From Bacillus marasmi (GTDB taxonomy: Bacteria; Bacillota; Bacilli; Bacillales; Cytobacillaceae): DNA of 64,000 nt. A program made the translations under genes and the position numbers. Positions within the stretch are counted from its first letter, which is position 1. Every line of letters begins with the position of its first letter. A model generated the notes under the pieces. It saw only the letters and a list, made by a program, of their open reading frames with translations, ran no database searches and was not told the DNA's origin. Shown piece by piece: positions 25,981-33,420 of the stretch. The stretch spans positions 124,001 through 188,000 of the forward strand of contig NZ_LR656171.1 of assembly GCF_902168435.1 (NCBI RefSeq), read 5' to 3'.

Positions 25981-27828
25981 TTGTCAAAGTATATTTTTGA
26001 GATTAACAACTTAACATATAGAAGCCCTGACGGAAATATGGAAAATGTTAGTTTGAATCTTGGATACGGAGAAATCCATGCAGTCATCATAAAAAGTAGC
26101 TCAGAACAAAATGTATTTATTAATTCTTTAAAGGAAAAGCAAGAGGACCATGGTCAAAAAGGCGTTTTTACGTTTAAGGACCATATCCTTATGAATAATA
26201 ATCTTAGAAAAAATAAGATCTTAATCATGCAACAAAAACCATTATTGTTCAATAACTTCACAGTAGCTGAAAATCTTAATTACGCAAACTTACCTACTCG
26301 AAAATTCATCCCATTAATCAATTGGTGGAAAGTAAGAAAAAGAGCAGAAAATATATTAACGCTATTAGATTTTCAAATCAATCAAAATACAAGAGTTAAT
26401 AAATTAACCGAAGAAAACAAAAGAATCGTTTATATTGCCGGAATATTTATGTCCAGACCAGAAGTTATCATTATGCAAGAACCAATGGAAGGCCTGTCGG
26501 CAAATTATGCTGCAAAGTTATCCAAAGTACTTAAACAGTTTAAGGAAGATGGCGGGAGCATCATTTATGTGACGAAACAATGGGAAGAAGCCATTAAAGT
26601 TGCGGATCGAATTTCAATTCTTTCAAAGGGGAAAATTAGGAATGAAATACCTGCAGAAGTAGCTAAGCGTGATCCCCATAAATTACTTCGGGAAATTGAA
26701 AATTACACGTTTAAAGAGGACCATTTAGAAAAGGATGATGACACCCAAGCAGTACTTGAGGCAATTTTTAAAGCTGCCGAATTTTTAACCTCTGAATATG
26801 AGCTGAAGGATGTATTATTGCTGTTGGCTAAAGAAGGCAATAAGGTAATGAATGCTGATGGCTGTTCCATCAAATTAATTGACGAGCAAACCTGGAGTAT
26901 TATTGATGAATTTGGAATTAACGAGAAAAATGTAAAAGCCCATTTAACAAATGAAGCAATCATTAAAATTGCTAAAGGCAACGATATTTTTTATGTAAAT
27001 GAAAATGATAAAGAATTCAACTTGATGTTTGAAAAAATTGAGAATGTAAAAACATTTATTTGTATTCCAGTATTAATTAGGAACCAAGTAACCGGAATCA
27101 TCCAATTATTTTATGAAAATTTATATGTTTATTCAAACGAAGAAGCTAAATACTTGTCGACATTAGCGCGTCATGCTGCAATCGCAATAGAAGATACTAG
27201 ATTAATTGGTCGATCGGCCTTTTTACAAGAAAGTCACCATCGAATAAAAAATAATCTTCAATCTATTGTTGGACTGATATATCTACAAAAATCATTTGTG
27301 CAAAAAAATCCCGAAATGTCGATTGATGATGCTCTAGATAGTATCATTTCTAGGGTAAAAAGCATCGCCTCTGTCCATAATCTTCTGGCGAGAGACAAAT
27401 TAGGAAGAAGTATTATCAACGTAAAAGAAATTATTGAGGCCGTGATTGACCTGTTGAATATGGACCCCAATATTAAAATCAGCTTAGACTTAGATGATAT
27501 TTTAATTCCTTATAACAAGGCCACTTCTATTGCCCTTATCATTAACGAATTAGTCATCAACTGCTTTAAACACGCTTTTAAAGGTATGGATTCTGGCAAA
27601 ATTGATATCAAATGCAAACGAATGGAAGAAAACATTGTATTACAGGTTGCTGATAATGGGATAGGATTACCTGACAATTTTAACTCAAAACAAGGCGAAA
27701 GCCTCGGATTAACAATTTTACAAGGAATTGTTAGTAGTGATTTAGGTGGAACGATTCATTTTATCAATCAGGAAGGCACTACCGTAGAAGTCATCGTACC
27801 GACTAACCAAATTTTTCCACAACCATAA
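25981..27828 (+). CDS. Sensor histidine kinase fused to a degenerate ABC-ATPase domain
   Basis: A 615-residue cytoplasmic protein without membrane helices. Residues 1-240 form an ABC nucleotide-binding-like domain resembling the first domain of RbsA-type ATPases. Its Walker A is lost (IKSSSEQN, about 37-44, no GKS/T), Walker B reads VIIMQEPMEGL (Asp to Gln), and the switch His is Lys (YVTKQWEE). A GAF domain follows (about 258-405), then HisKA_2 with H420 (SHHRIKNNLQ) and a HATPase domain (about 500-610; NELVINCFKHAF, DNGIGLP). The HisKA_2 type is typical of ANTAR partners such as EutW. Start TTG 25981 after GGAGG at 6 nt; the ATG at 25954 has no site. It probably phosphorylates the divergent ANTAR protein. 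Confidence 0.9.
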   Translation: MSKYIFEINNLTYRSPDGNMENVSLNLGYGEIHAVIIKSSSEQNVFINSLKEKQEDHGQKGVFTFKDHILMNNNLRKNKILIMQQKPLLFNNFTVAENLNYANLPTRKFIPLINWWKVRKRAENILTLLDFQINQNTRVNKLTEENKRIVYIAGIFMSRPEVIIMQEPMEGLSANYAAKLSKVLKQFKEDGGSIIYVTKQWEEAIKVADRISILSKGKIRNEIPAEVAKRDPHKLLREIENYTFKEDHLEKDDDTQAVLEAIFKAAEFLTSEYELKDVLLLLAKEGNKVMNADGCSIKLIDEQTWSIIDEFGINEKNVKAHLTNEAIIKIAKGNDIFYVNENDKEFNLMFEKIENVKTFICIPVLIRNQVTGIIQLFYENLYVYSNEEAKYLSTLARHAAIAIEDTRLIGRSAFLQESHHRIKNNLQSIVGLIYLQKSFVQKNPEMSIDDALDSIISRVKSIASVHNLLARDKLGRSIINVKEIIEAVIDLLNMDPNIKISLDLDDILIPYNKATSIALIINELVINCFKHAFKGMDSGKIDIKCKRMEENIVLQVADNGIGLPDNFNSKQGESLGLTILQGIVSSDLGGTIHFINQEGTTVEVIVPTNQIFPQP

Positions 27829-27883
27829 TTTTTCGGCGGGGGTTGTATTACCAGTTTTTGCTTGTAATGTAAACAAACGTAAT

Positions 27884-27933
27884 TGCAGGAAGTAATAACA
27901 TCTCGTTCGTTAGTATTTCCTGCATTTTTTTTT
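27884..27933 (+). terminator. Terminator of the kinase gene
   Basis: TGCAGGAA..TA..TAAC and GTTAGTATTTCCTGCA arms followed by nine T, 56 bp after the stop codon. Confidence 0.85.
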
Positions 27934-27943
27934 AAAAATCAAG

Positions 27944-28802
27944 CGGACCTTGGGATGTTATTAGTACAAATAAGGGATTGGTTGTCCGCTAAATTTTGTT
28001 CTTTGGATTAAGCGGACACTACGGACCTTATTTGCGGTTTAACGCCCTCAATTTCGAGGTTTGCGGACAACACGGACCTTATTTAGGCAAAATCTTAATA
28101 GTTGGATAGTTTTTTGGGCTAATAGAGGCTTAGGTGTCCGCTTTCACCTCGAATCTTTTGATTTTCCCACAAATAAAGGCTTTGATGTCCGCTAAATTTT
28201 GTTCTTTGGATTAAGCGGACACCACGGACCTTATTTGCGGTTTAACGCCCTCAATTTCGAGGTTTGCGGACAACACGGACCTTATTTAGGCAAAATCTTA
28301 ATAGTTGGATAGTTTTTTGGGCTAATAGAGGCTTAGGTGTCCGCTTTCACCTCGAATCTTTTGATTTTCCCACAAATAAAGGCTATGATGTCCGCTAAAT
28401 TTTGTTCTTTGGATTAAGCGGACACCACGGACCTTATTTGCGGTTTAACGCCCTCAATTTCGAGGTTTGCGGACAACACGGACCTTATTTAGGCAAAATC
28501 TTAATAGTTGGATCGCATTTTTGGCTAATAGAGGCTTTGGTGTCCGCTTTCACCTCGAATCTTTTGATTTTCCCACAAATAAAGGCTATGATGTCCGCTA
28601 AATTTTGTTCATCAGATTAAGCGGACACCACGGACCTTATTTGCGGTTTAACGCCCTCAATTTCGAGGTTTGCGGACATCACGGACCTTATTTAGGCAAA
28701 ATCTTGATAGTTGGATCGCATCTTGGGCATATAGCGGCTTATCTGTCCGCTTCCACCTCGTATCTACCGATTTTCCCACAAATAAAGGCTTTGGTGTCCA
28801 CT
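27944..28802. repeat. Tandem array of four-arm repeat, family B (203-bp period)
   Basis: Four near-identical units begin at 28012, 28215, 28418 and 28621 (period 203 bp), after a partial unit with arms near 27949 and 27983. Each unit has arms GCGGACA, GCGGACA, TGTCCGC, TGTCCGC separated by 51, 72 and 51 bp in all four copies. The direct arms carry CCTTATTT just downstream and the inverted arms carry its complement upstream. Arms 2 and 3 pair further (GAGGTTTGCGGACA with TGTCCGCTTTCACCTC). The last arm is decayed (TGTCCAC at 28795). Open frames across it are by-products of the repeat. Confidence 0.9.
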
Positions 28803-28838
28803 AAATATTGTATCCAATCATTTAGACAAAACATAAAA

Positions 28839-28873
28839 AATCCATTTCCCCAAAAATTCTAGGAAAATGGATT
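28839..28873 (-). terminator. Terminator of the TarJ-like dehydrogenase gene
   Basis: AATCCATTT and AAATGGATT arms with CC/GG extension, followed on the minus strand by TTTTTTATG, 17 bp after the stop. Confidence 0.8.
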
Positions 28874-28889
28874 GAATGAATATTTATTT

Positions 28890-29975
28890 TTACCACTTAA
28901 AGTCTAAAATGACTCTTTCCCAACTTCTATGCTCTCCAGCAAAATCCATTGCTTTCATAAAATCCTTTGCATCATGAATCGGATTAAATTCTGCAGGAAG
29001 AATGGCTCTTAGTGTCTTTTGATACTCAACGTCTTCCATCGCAGTGATGACTGCATGAAAATCCGGATATGCGCTTCGGCTGCTTCCATATAGAGTAAGG
29101 CCTTTTTCAAGCACGTCTCTTGTATTAATCGGCACCCTTTCCTCTGATACTCCCATAAGAACGAGCGTACCGCCACGAGCTAATAAATCAATTCCTTGGT
29201 TTACAGCACTTTCGCTAAATTTTCCACCTGTACACTCAACCACAACATCCACTTTTTCCGAAGTTTTAAAATCATATTCTTGAACTAATGCGCGTTTTGC
29301 AAATCCAAATTGCGCAAGTTTTTCAGGGATGGCCCCAAACACGATTAATCTAGAAGCATCCAATCCATAAATATGATGAATCATCGCTGCAGTTAAATAC
29401 CCAACAGGCCCATCACCGAAAACAGCTACTTTAGAATTTGGCGAATTTAATTTGCTCTTTATTCGGCTTAACGCTTGATAGGAAACTGTGCACAATTCAG
29501 ATAGTACAGCAATTTCATTAGGTATACTGTCTGCTACTGGAATCGCGCATTCTGCCGGGATCACTAGGCGACTTTGGGCAATGCCATCATAACCGCTACC
29601 CAAAAATTTATTTTTTTCATTGTAATTTCCAATAAATTCATCTTCACAAAGAGAACTACATTCTACTGAGTCGCCATTTCCTGGGATGTTAGGGACGATT
29701 ACCACTCTTTGCCCTACTTCAACGCCATCTGCTTTACTTTCTATAACTCTACCAATTCCCTCATGAATTAAAGCCATTGGTAATTTCTTCGCCATTACTT
29801 CCGGACTTCTTAGCCCCATGTAATAACGCAAGTCTGCATGACAAACGCTTGCAAGAATTGGTTCTACTACAACTTCCCCATCCATTACATCTCGCTCAAT
29901 CATGACTTCTTCAACGTTCCCAGGACTTAGTAGTCTAAATGTTCGTGATTGAACTGCTGACTTTGTATCTTGCAT
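28890..29975 (-). CDS. TarJ-like ribitol-5-phosphate / pentitol dehydrogenase
   Basis: A 361-residue medium-chain dehydrogenase whose pattern matches TarJ (ribulose-5-phosphate reductase) better than other alcohol dehydrogenases: SVCHADLRYYMG, KKLPMALIHEG, FGDGPVGYLTA and LEKGLTLYGSSRSAYPDFH. TarJ interconverts D-ribulose 5-phosphate and ribitol 5-phosphate with NADP(H). No tarI or tarF partner is present, and the gene is divergent from araB with shared operators, so oxidation of a pentitol (phosphate) in catabolism is more likely than teichoic acid synthesis (inference). ATG 29975 follows GGGGG. It has its own terminator. Confidence 0.88.
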   Translation of the reverse strand: MQDTKSAVQSRTFRLLSPGNVEEVMIERDVMDGEVVVEPILASVCHADLRYYMGLRSPEVMAKKLPMALIHEGIGRVIESKADGVEVGQRVVIVPNIPGNGDSVECSSLCEDEFIGNYNEKNKFLGSGYDGIAQSRLVIPAECAIPVADSIPNEIAVLSELCTVSYQALSRIKSKLNSPNSKVAVFGDGPVGYLTAAMIHHIYGLDASRLIVFGAIPEKLAQFGFAKRALVQEYDFKTSEKVDVVVECTGGKFSESAVNQGIDLLARGGTLVLMGVSEERVPINTRDVLEKGLTLYGSSRSAYPDFHAVITAMEDVEYQKTLRAILPAEFNPIHDAKDFMKAMDFAGEHRSWERVILDFKW

Positions 29976-30027
29976 CTCTATTCCCCCTATAAATAATCAC
30001 AAAAAATTATTTAACATTAGTACATTT

Positions 30028-30047
30028 TTGCTCATTTTTGTTCATTT
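30028..30047 (+). promoter_or_regulatory. Candidate DeoR operator, dehydrogenase proximal
   Basis: TTGCTCATTT followed directly by TTGTTCATTT, a 10-bp direct repeat located just downstream of the dehydrogenase -10 on the minus strand. Binding there would block transcription. Confidence 0.5.
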
Positions 30048-30062
30048 GCACTTAACGATTTA

Positions 30063-30110
30063 AATATACTGAGATATTCTTAGTACGTCAAGCGAACATG
30101 AACAAAAACG
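30063..30110 (-). promoter_or_regulatory. Promoter of the TarJ-like gene with upstream operator repeats
   Basis: TTGACG (30086-30091) and TATATT (30063-30068) on the minus strand with a 17-bp spacer. Immediately upstream, at 30092-30110, the minus strand reads TTCGTTTTTGTTCATGTTCG-like repeats, the same half-site as the other DeoR candidates. Confidence 0.6.
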
Positions 30111-30284
30111 AATAAATTCACGCCGAATTCAAACATTCTTTATAAATCCCCTTAAAAATGAGTGATTTTTCTTATTGTTATTGCTTGATTTTAAAAGTTA
30201 TTATACGTTTGTTTGAATTTTCCAAAAAAATCAAACGACATATGTTCAAAGATGTTTGTGATTTAATATTTTTATATAAAAACA

Positions 30285-30340
30285 TTGCTCACTATTGCTC
30301 GATTCTGTTAAAATGATACAAAGAATTGTAAAGGTTTTCA
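30285..30340 (+). promoter_or_regulatory. araB control region: promoter, DeoR repeats, possible cre
   Basis: TTGCTCACTA and TTGCTCGATT (30285-30304) form a 10-bp direct repeat overlapping a likely -35 (TTGCTC); TAAAAT at 30309-30314 is a possible -10 at 18 bp. TGTAAAGGTTTTCA (30327-30340) resembles a catabolite-responsive element, with one departure from the central CG. Confidence 0.45.
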
Positions 30341-30359
30341 TGCGGGAGGTACTACACAT

Positions 30360-32036
30360 ATGGAAAATAACAAGTACTCAATTGGAATTGATTATGGATC
30401 TGAATCTGGAAGGGTTCTTATAGTAGATATAGCAACTGGAGAAATAAAAGGAATGCACGTCATTCCATACCGTCACGGAGTCATTACTGAAACAATACCT
30501 AATTCATCAATCATGATTCCAAAAGGAAGTGCTCTTCAACACCCCAATGATTATATTGAGGTTTTAGAACAAGGAATTCCCGTAGCAATGTCAAAAGCTG
30601 GTATCAAGCCAGAGCAAATCATTGGCCTTGGAATTGATGTAACGTCATCAACATTAATACCCGTTGATGAAACCTTAAAACCTTTATGCCTTCACAAAGA
30701 ATGGCAGGATAACCATCATACATGGTTAAAGCTTTGGAAACATCATCATACCAAGTCGCAAACAGAAAAAATCTATAAATTAGCAACTCAGCGAAAAGAA
30801 AAGTGGATGCGTCGCTTAGGTTATAATATCTCAGAAGAATGGGCGCTCCCAAAAATGTTAGAGATTTTTGAGGATGCTCCTGAAGTATATAGCGCAACAA
30901 CCTATTTTATTGAAGCAGTAGATTGGCTAGTCTCTAACCTTACTGCAACCTTAATTAGGAACAATTGCTCATTAGGTTTCAAAACATTTTGGAATGAAAC
31001 GGACGGATTTCCTGAAGAATTCTTTAAAGAACTAGATGAAGAATTTGGTTCAACAATACTAACAAAATTACAAGGTGAAGTTAAAAACATCGGTACACGC
31101 GCTGGATTCCTTACAAAAGAATGGGCTGAAAAACTTTCCCTTCCAAAGGGATTGCCTATAGCAACAGGGATTATTGATGCACATTCTGCAGTACTAGGGA
31201 CTGGGGTCTATCAACCTGGAACCTTCCTTATGGTGATGGGGACTTCTACTTGTCATTTAATGCTGCACCCTGAAGTAAAAGAAGTACCTGGAATTTCAGG
31301 TGTCATGAAGGATGGGGTTTTACCTGGCCTATATGCCTATGAAGCTGGTCAATCTGCCGTAGGTGATTTATTTGGTAGCTATGTAAAAAAACATGTGCCT
31401 AAATCTTATTATGATGAAGCACAAGAACTAGGATTATCCGTATTCAACCTTCTGGAAAAGAAAGCTAGTAAGCTCCTACCAGGAGAAAATGGCATGTTTG
31501 CGCTCGATTGGCATAACGGCAATCGTTCCATATTATCTGATGCTGATTTGTCTGGAGTATTAATCGGTCTCACCCTTCATACAAAACCTGAAGAAATATA
31601 CCGTGCGTATATGGAAAGTACGGCGTTTGGAGCAAAGATCATAATAGAAACGTTCCGAGAATGGGGAATGAATGTTGAAAAAGTAGTGGCTTGTGGTGGA
31701 TTGCCACAACGCAATGCACTTTTAATGCAAATTTATGCGGATATTCTTAATATGCCAATTCAAATTTCACAGTCCGAATATGCTCCTGCAATCGGTGCTG
31801 CTGTATTAGGGTCAGTAGCGGCAGGCAAAGAAAATGGTGGGCATCATAACATTGCAGAGGCTATTGAACATATGGCCCAACCTTTTGATAAGACATACTA
31901 TCCAAATGCTGAAAGTGTCGCTATTTACGAAACCCTTTTTAACTATTACAAAGAGATGCATAATTTATTTGGTATTACACACGTCAATCTAATGAGGACA
32001 TTAAAACAACTTCGAAATCGTTCAAGTGAATTTTAA
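30360..32036 (+). CDS. araB: Ribulokinase
   Basis: A 558-residue FGGY-family kinase, close in length to AraB of E. coli and B. subtilis. The N-terminal phosphate-binding motif GIDYGSESGRVLIVD, the substrate loop LHKEWQDNHH, GTSTCHLML and the ATP-site ACGGLPQRNALLMQIYADI are present. It phosphorylates L- or D-ribulose; E. coli AraB is known to accept ribitol and L-arabinitol too, which is relevant as no isomerase gene accompanies it. ATG 30360 follows GGGAGG. It is divergent from the TarJ-like dehydrogenase and ends at a strong terminator. Confidence 0.94.
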   Translation: MENNKYSIGIDYGSESGRVLIVDIATGEIKGMHVIPYRHGVITETIPNSSIMIPKGSALQHPNDYIEVLEQGIPVAMSKAGIKPEQIIGLGIDVTSSTLIPVDETLKPLCLHKEWQDNHHTWLKLWKHHHTKSQTEKIYKLATQRKEKWMRRLGYNISEEWALPKMLEIFEDAPEVYSATTYFIEAVDWLVSNLTATLIRNNCSLGFKTFWNETDGFPEEFFKELDEEFGSTILTKLQGEVKNIGTRAGFLTKEWAEKLSLPKGLPIATGIIDAHSAVLGTGVYQPGTFLMVMGTSTCHLMLHPEVKEVPGISGVMKDGVLPGLYAYEAGQSAVGDLFGSYVKKHVPKSYYDEAQELGLSVFNLLEKKASKLLPGENGMFALDWHNGNRSILSDADLSGVLIGLTLHTKPEEIYRAYMESTAFGAKIIIETFREWGMNVEKVVACGGLPQRNALLMQIYADILNMPIQISQSEYAPAIGAAVLGSVAAGKENGGHHNIAEAIEHMAQPFDKTYYPNAESVAIYETLFNYYKEMHNLFGITHVNLMRTLKQLRNRSSEF

Positions 32037-32070
32037 GTCACTTATCTTAAAAGAAAAAAACTATAATAAA

Positions 32071-32118
32071 AGAGGGTAACATAATGGTAGGATTTCCATT
32101 ATATTACCCTCTTTTTTT
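32071..32118. terminator. Terminator between araB and nap operon
   Basis: AGAGGGTAA.ATAATGG type arms of 17 nt with one mismatch and an 8-nt loop, followed by seven T on plus and a T-rich tract on minus; it serves both convergent units. Confidence 0.88.
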
Positions 32119-32131
32119 GCCTATAGCTTGT

Positions 32132-32683
32132 TTAAGGCTTTATCTGGATTGCCCTATCCTCTGAAATACAATTTAATCGGCAAACTCCACAGCCCGTACA
32201 AGTTTCCGTATCAATCATAGGCTTTCCAACAATTAAATTAATGGCACCATCAATTGGACAGGCACGAACACAATAGTCACATAATACATCTTGATAGCCT
32301 AAGCAAAGGCTGGTGTCAATCTCTGCAGTACCTATCCGTAGTTGCTCCTGTAAAGACGCTCGATTAAGAGCATCCGTCGGGCAGACTTCCATACATTTAT
32401 TGCAAAAAGTACAGGCCGCATTGGAAAAATCCAAATATGGAGTACCTGTGATTTTCACCCCATCTTGTATCGCAAAAAGCTCAATAACCATTTCAGGACA
32501 AGCCGATTTGCAATCCCCACATCTTGAACAGGAGGTTAAAAATTGCAACTCTTCAACCGAACCCGGAGGCCTAATGTAATTCCGCTCCATTTCCAATTGG
32601 GGTGCCAGAAAATTACTTAGGAAACCGACAGTCGAATCCCAATTCATTGACAGGTATCCTCTTCGTGTGAGCTTCTCAGGCAT
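32132..32683 (-). CDS. NapF-like polyferredoxin
   Basis: A 183-residue iron-sulfur protein with four [4Fe-4S] Cys sets: CSRCGDCKSACP (C52-C62), CTFCNKCMEVCP, the widely spaced CLGYQDVLCDYCVRACP and CTGCGVCRLNC. There is no signal peptide or membrane helix. NapF proteins are cytoplasmic accessories of periplasmic nitrate reductase, thought to help load or reduce NapA before export. The order and the near RRGY pattern at the N-terminus also recall NapG/MauM types, but no export signal is obvious. It overlaps napD by 8 bp and is last in the operon. Confidence 0.85.
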   Translation of the reverse strand: MPEKLTRRGYLSMNWDSTVGFLSNFLAPQLEMERNYIRPPGSVEELQFLTSCSRCGDCKSACPEMVIELFAIQDGVKITGTPYLDFSNAACTFCNKCMEVCPTDALNRASLQEQLRIGTAEIDTSLCLGYQDVLCDYCVRACPIDGAINLIVGKPMIDTETCTGCGVCRLNCISEDRAIQIKP

Positions 32684-32942
32684 TTAAGTGCTCCGCAGAG
32701 TGATAGTTTGGATCATCTTCAAAATGGGTGTATACAAGGCATATCCCCAGCACTCCCTCTACGTCCTTAAAGGTTTCGGCCGTTTGATAGCTTTGATCAA
32801 CTGAACCCGCTTCTAAGGTGAGCACAATTTTATAATCATCCTGAAGATGGTGTATCTCTACCCCTTCGATTAGAGCTAGTTTCTTAGCTGCAGCCTCAAC
32901 CTTTCCCGGAATAGTTTCAACATAAATTCCAGATATAACCAT
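32676..32942 (-). CDS. napD: NapA-specific chaperone NapD
   Basis: An 88-residue protein matching NapD: MVISGIYVETIPGKVEAAAKK start, ferredoxin-like alpha/beta fold, and the conserved EGV.IHH..DDYKIVLTLE core. NapD binds the Tat signal peptide of NapA in the cytoplasm and holds back export until the molybdenum cofactor is inserted. The presence of a Tat signal on the NapA of this operon fits. It overlaps the downstream NapF-like gene by 8 bp. Confidence 0.9.
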   Translation of the reverse strand: MVISGIYVETIPGKVEAAAKKLALIEGVEIHHLQDDYKIVLTLEAGSVDQSYQTAETFKDVEGVLGICLVYTHFEDDPNYHSAEHLNA

Positions 32943-33003
32943 GTGTAATCCTCCTTCATTGCAATACTCAGTTGTCCTTTTTTGGCTATGAAAATAAGTC
33001 TTA

Positions 33004-33405
33004 TTACTTCTTTTCTTTAAATGCGGTTTTGGTTTTTACATCCTGTTGCTCTGCGTGACATTGAATACAATTGTCACGATATATTAGTCCCTTAACATCG
33101 TTATCATAAAAATGATTCTCCGGTGGCGTCGGTGCACCTGTGCCCTGTTTGCCATGGCACATTAAACAAGACTCATGATGCTTTTCTGGAACCCAACGAT
33201 CCTTATGGCTGATATGCTGCATTGGCGGAGCTTCTTGTAATTCCATTGTAGTCGCATCTGGTCGTCCATTCTCTTGTAGTTGCGGCAATAACGCCAATTC
33301 CACGGATGTTTCTTCTTTTATTTTTCCGCTTAGGGTATAGGCTGCTACACCTAAAGCAACAACGACGACAATTGCAAATATAGAATATAGAGTTTTACGG
33401 TTCAC
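33004..33405 (-). CDS. napB: Membrane-anchored dihaem cytochrome c, NapB
   Basis: A 133-residue protein with an N-terminal membrane helix (about 7-25) and two c-type haem sites, CLMCH (80-84) and CIQCH (113-117), with the NapB-type HISHKDRWVPEKHHESC context supplying distal His ligands. It passes electrons to NapA on the outer face of the membrane. In a Gram-positive cell the uncleaved helix would keep it attached. It lies 15 bp downstream of napA. No napC-type tetrahaem quinol oxidase is encoded in this cluster. Confidence 0.92.
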   Translation of the reverse strand: MNRKTLYSIFAIVVVVALGVAAYTLSGKIKEETSVELALLPQLQENGRPDATTMELQEAPPMQHISHKDRWVPEKHHESCLMCHGKQGTGAPTPPENHFYDNDVKGLIYRDNCIQCHAEQQDVKTKTAFKEKK

Positions 33406-33420
33406 ATTTTTCGCCTCCTA

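Noticed and set aside
27944-28802. CRISPR array
   Set aside because: Units are 203 bp with conserved interiors rather than short repeats with unique spacers, and no cas genes are present.
28402-28862. Two similar ORFs of 72 and 85 codons with LSGHHGPYLRFNALNFEVCG-type sequence
   Set aside because: They are readings through successive 203-bp repeat units; the period is not a multiple of three, no ribosome site precedes them, and arms and spacing explain the sequence better.
28890-29975. tarJ of a teichoic acid operon
   Set aside because: The sequence resembles TarJ but no tarI, tarF or tarL is nearby, and it is divergent from araB with shared operators, so a catabolic role is preferred.
30327-30340. 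Catabolite-responsive element as a confident call
   Set aside because: It fits the consensus apart from the central C of CG, which is usually invariant; kept only as a possibility in the araB control region.
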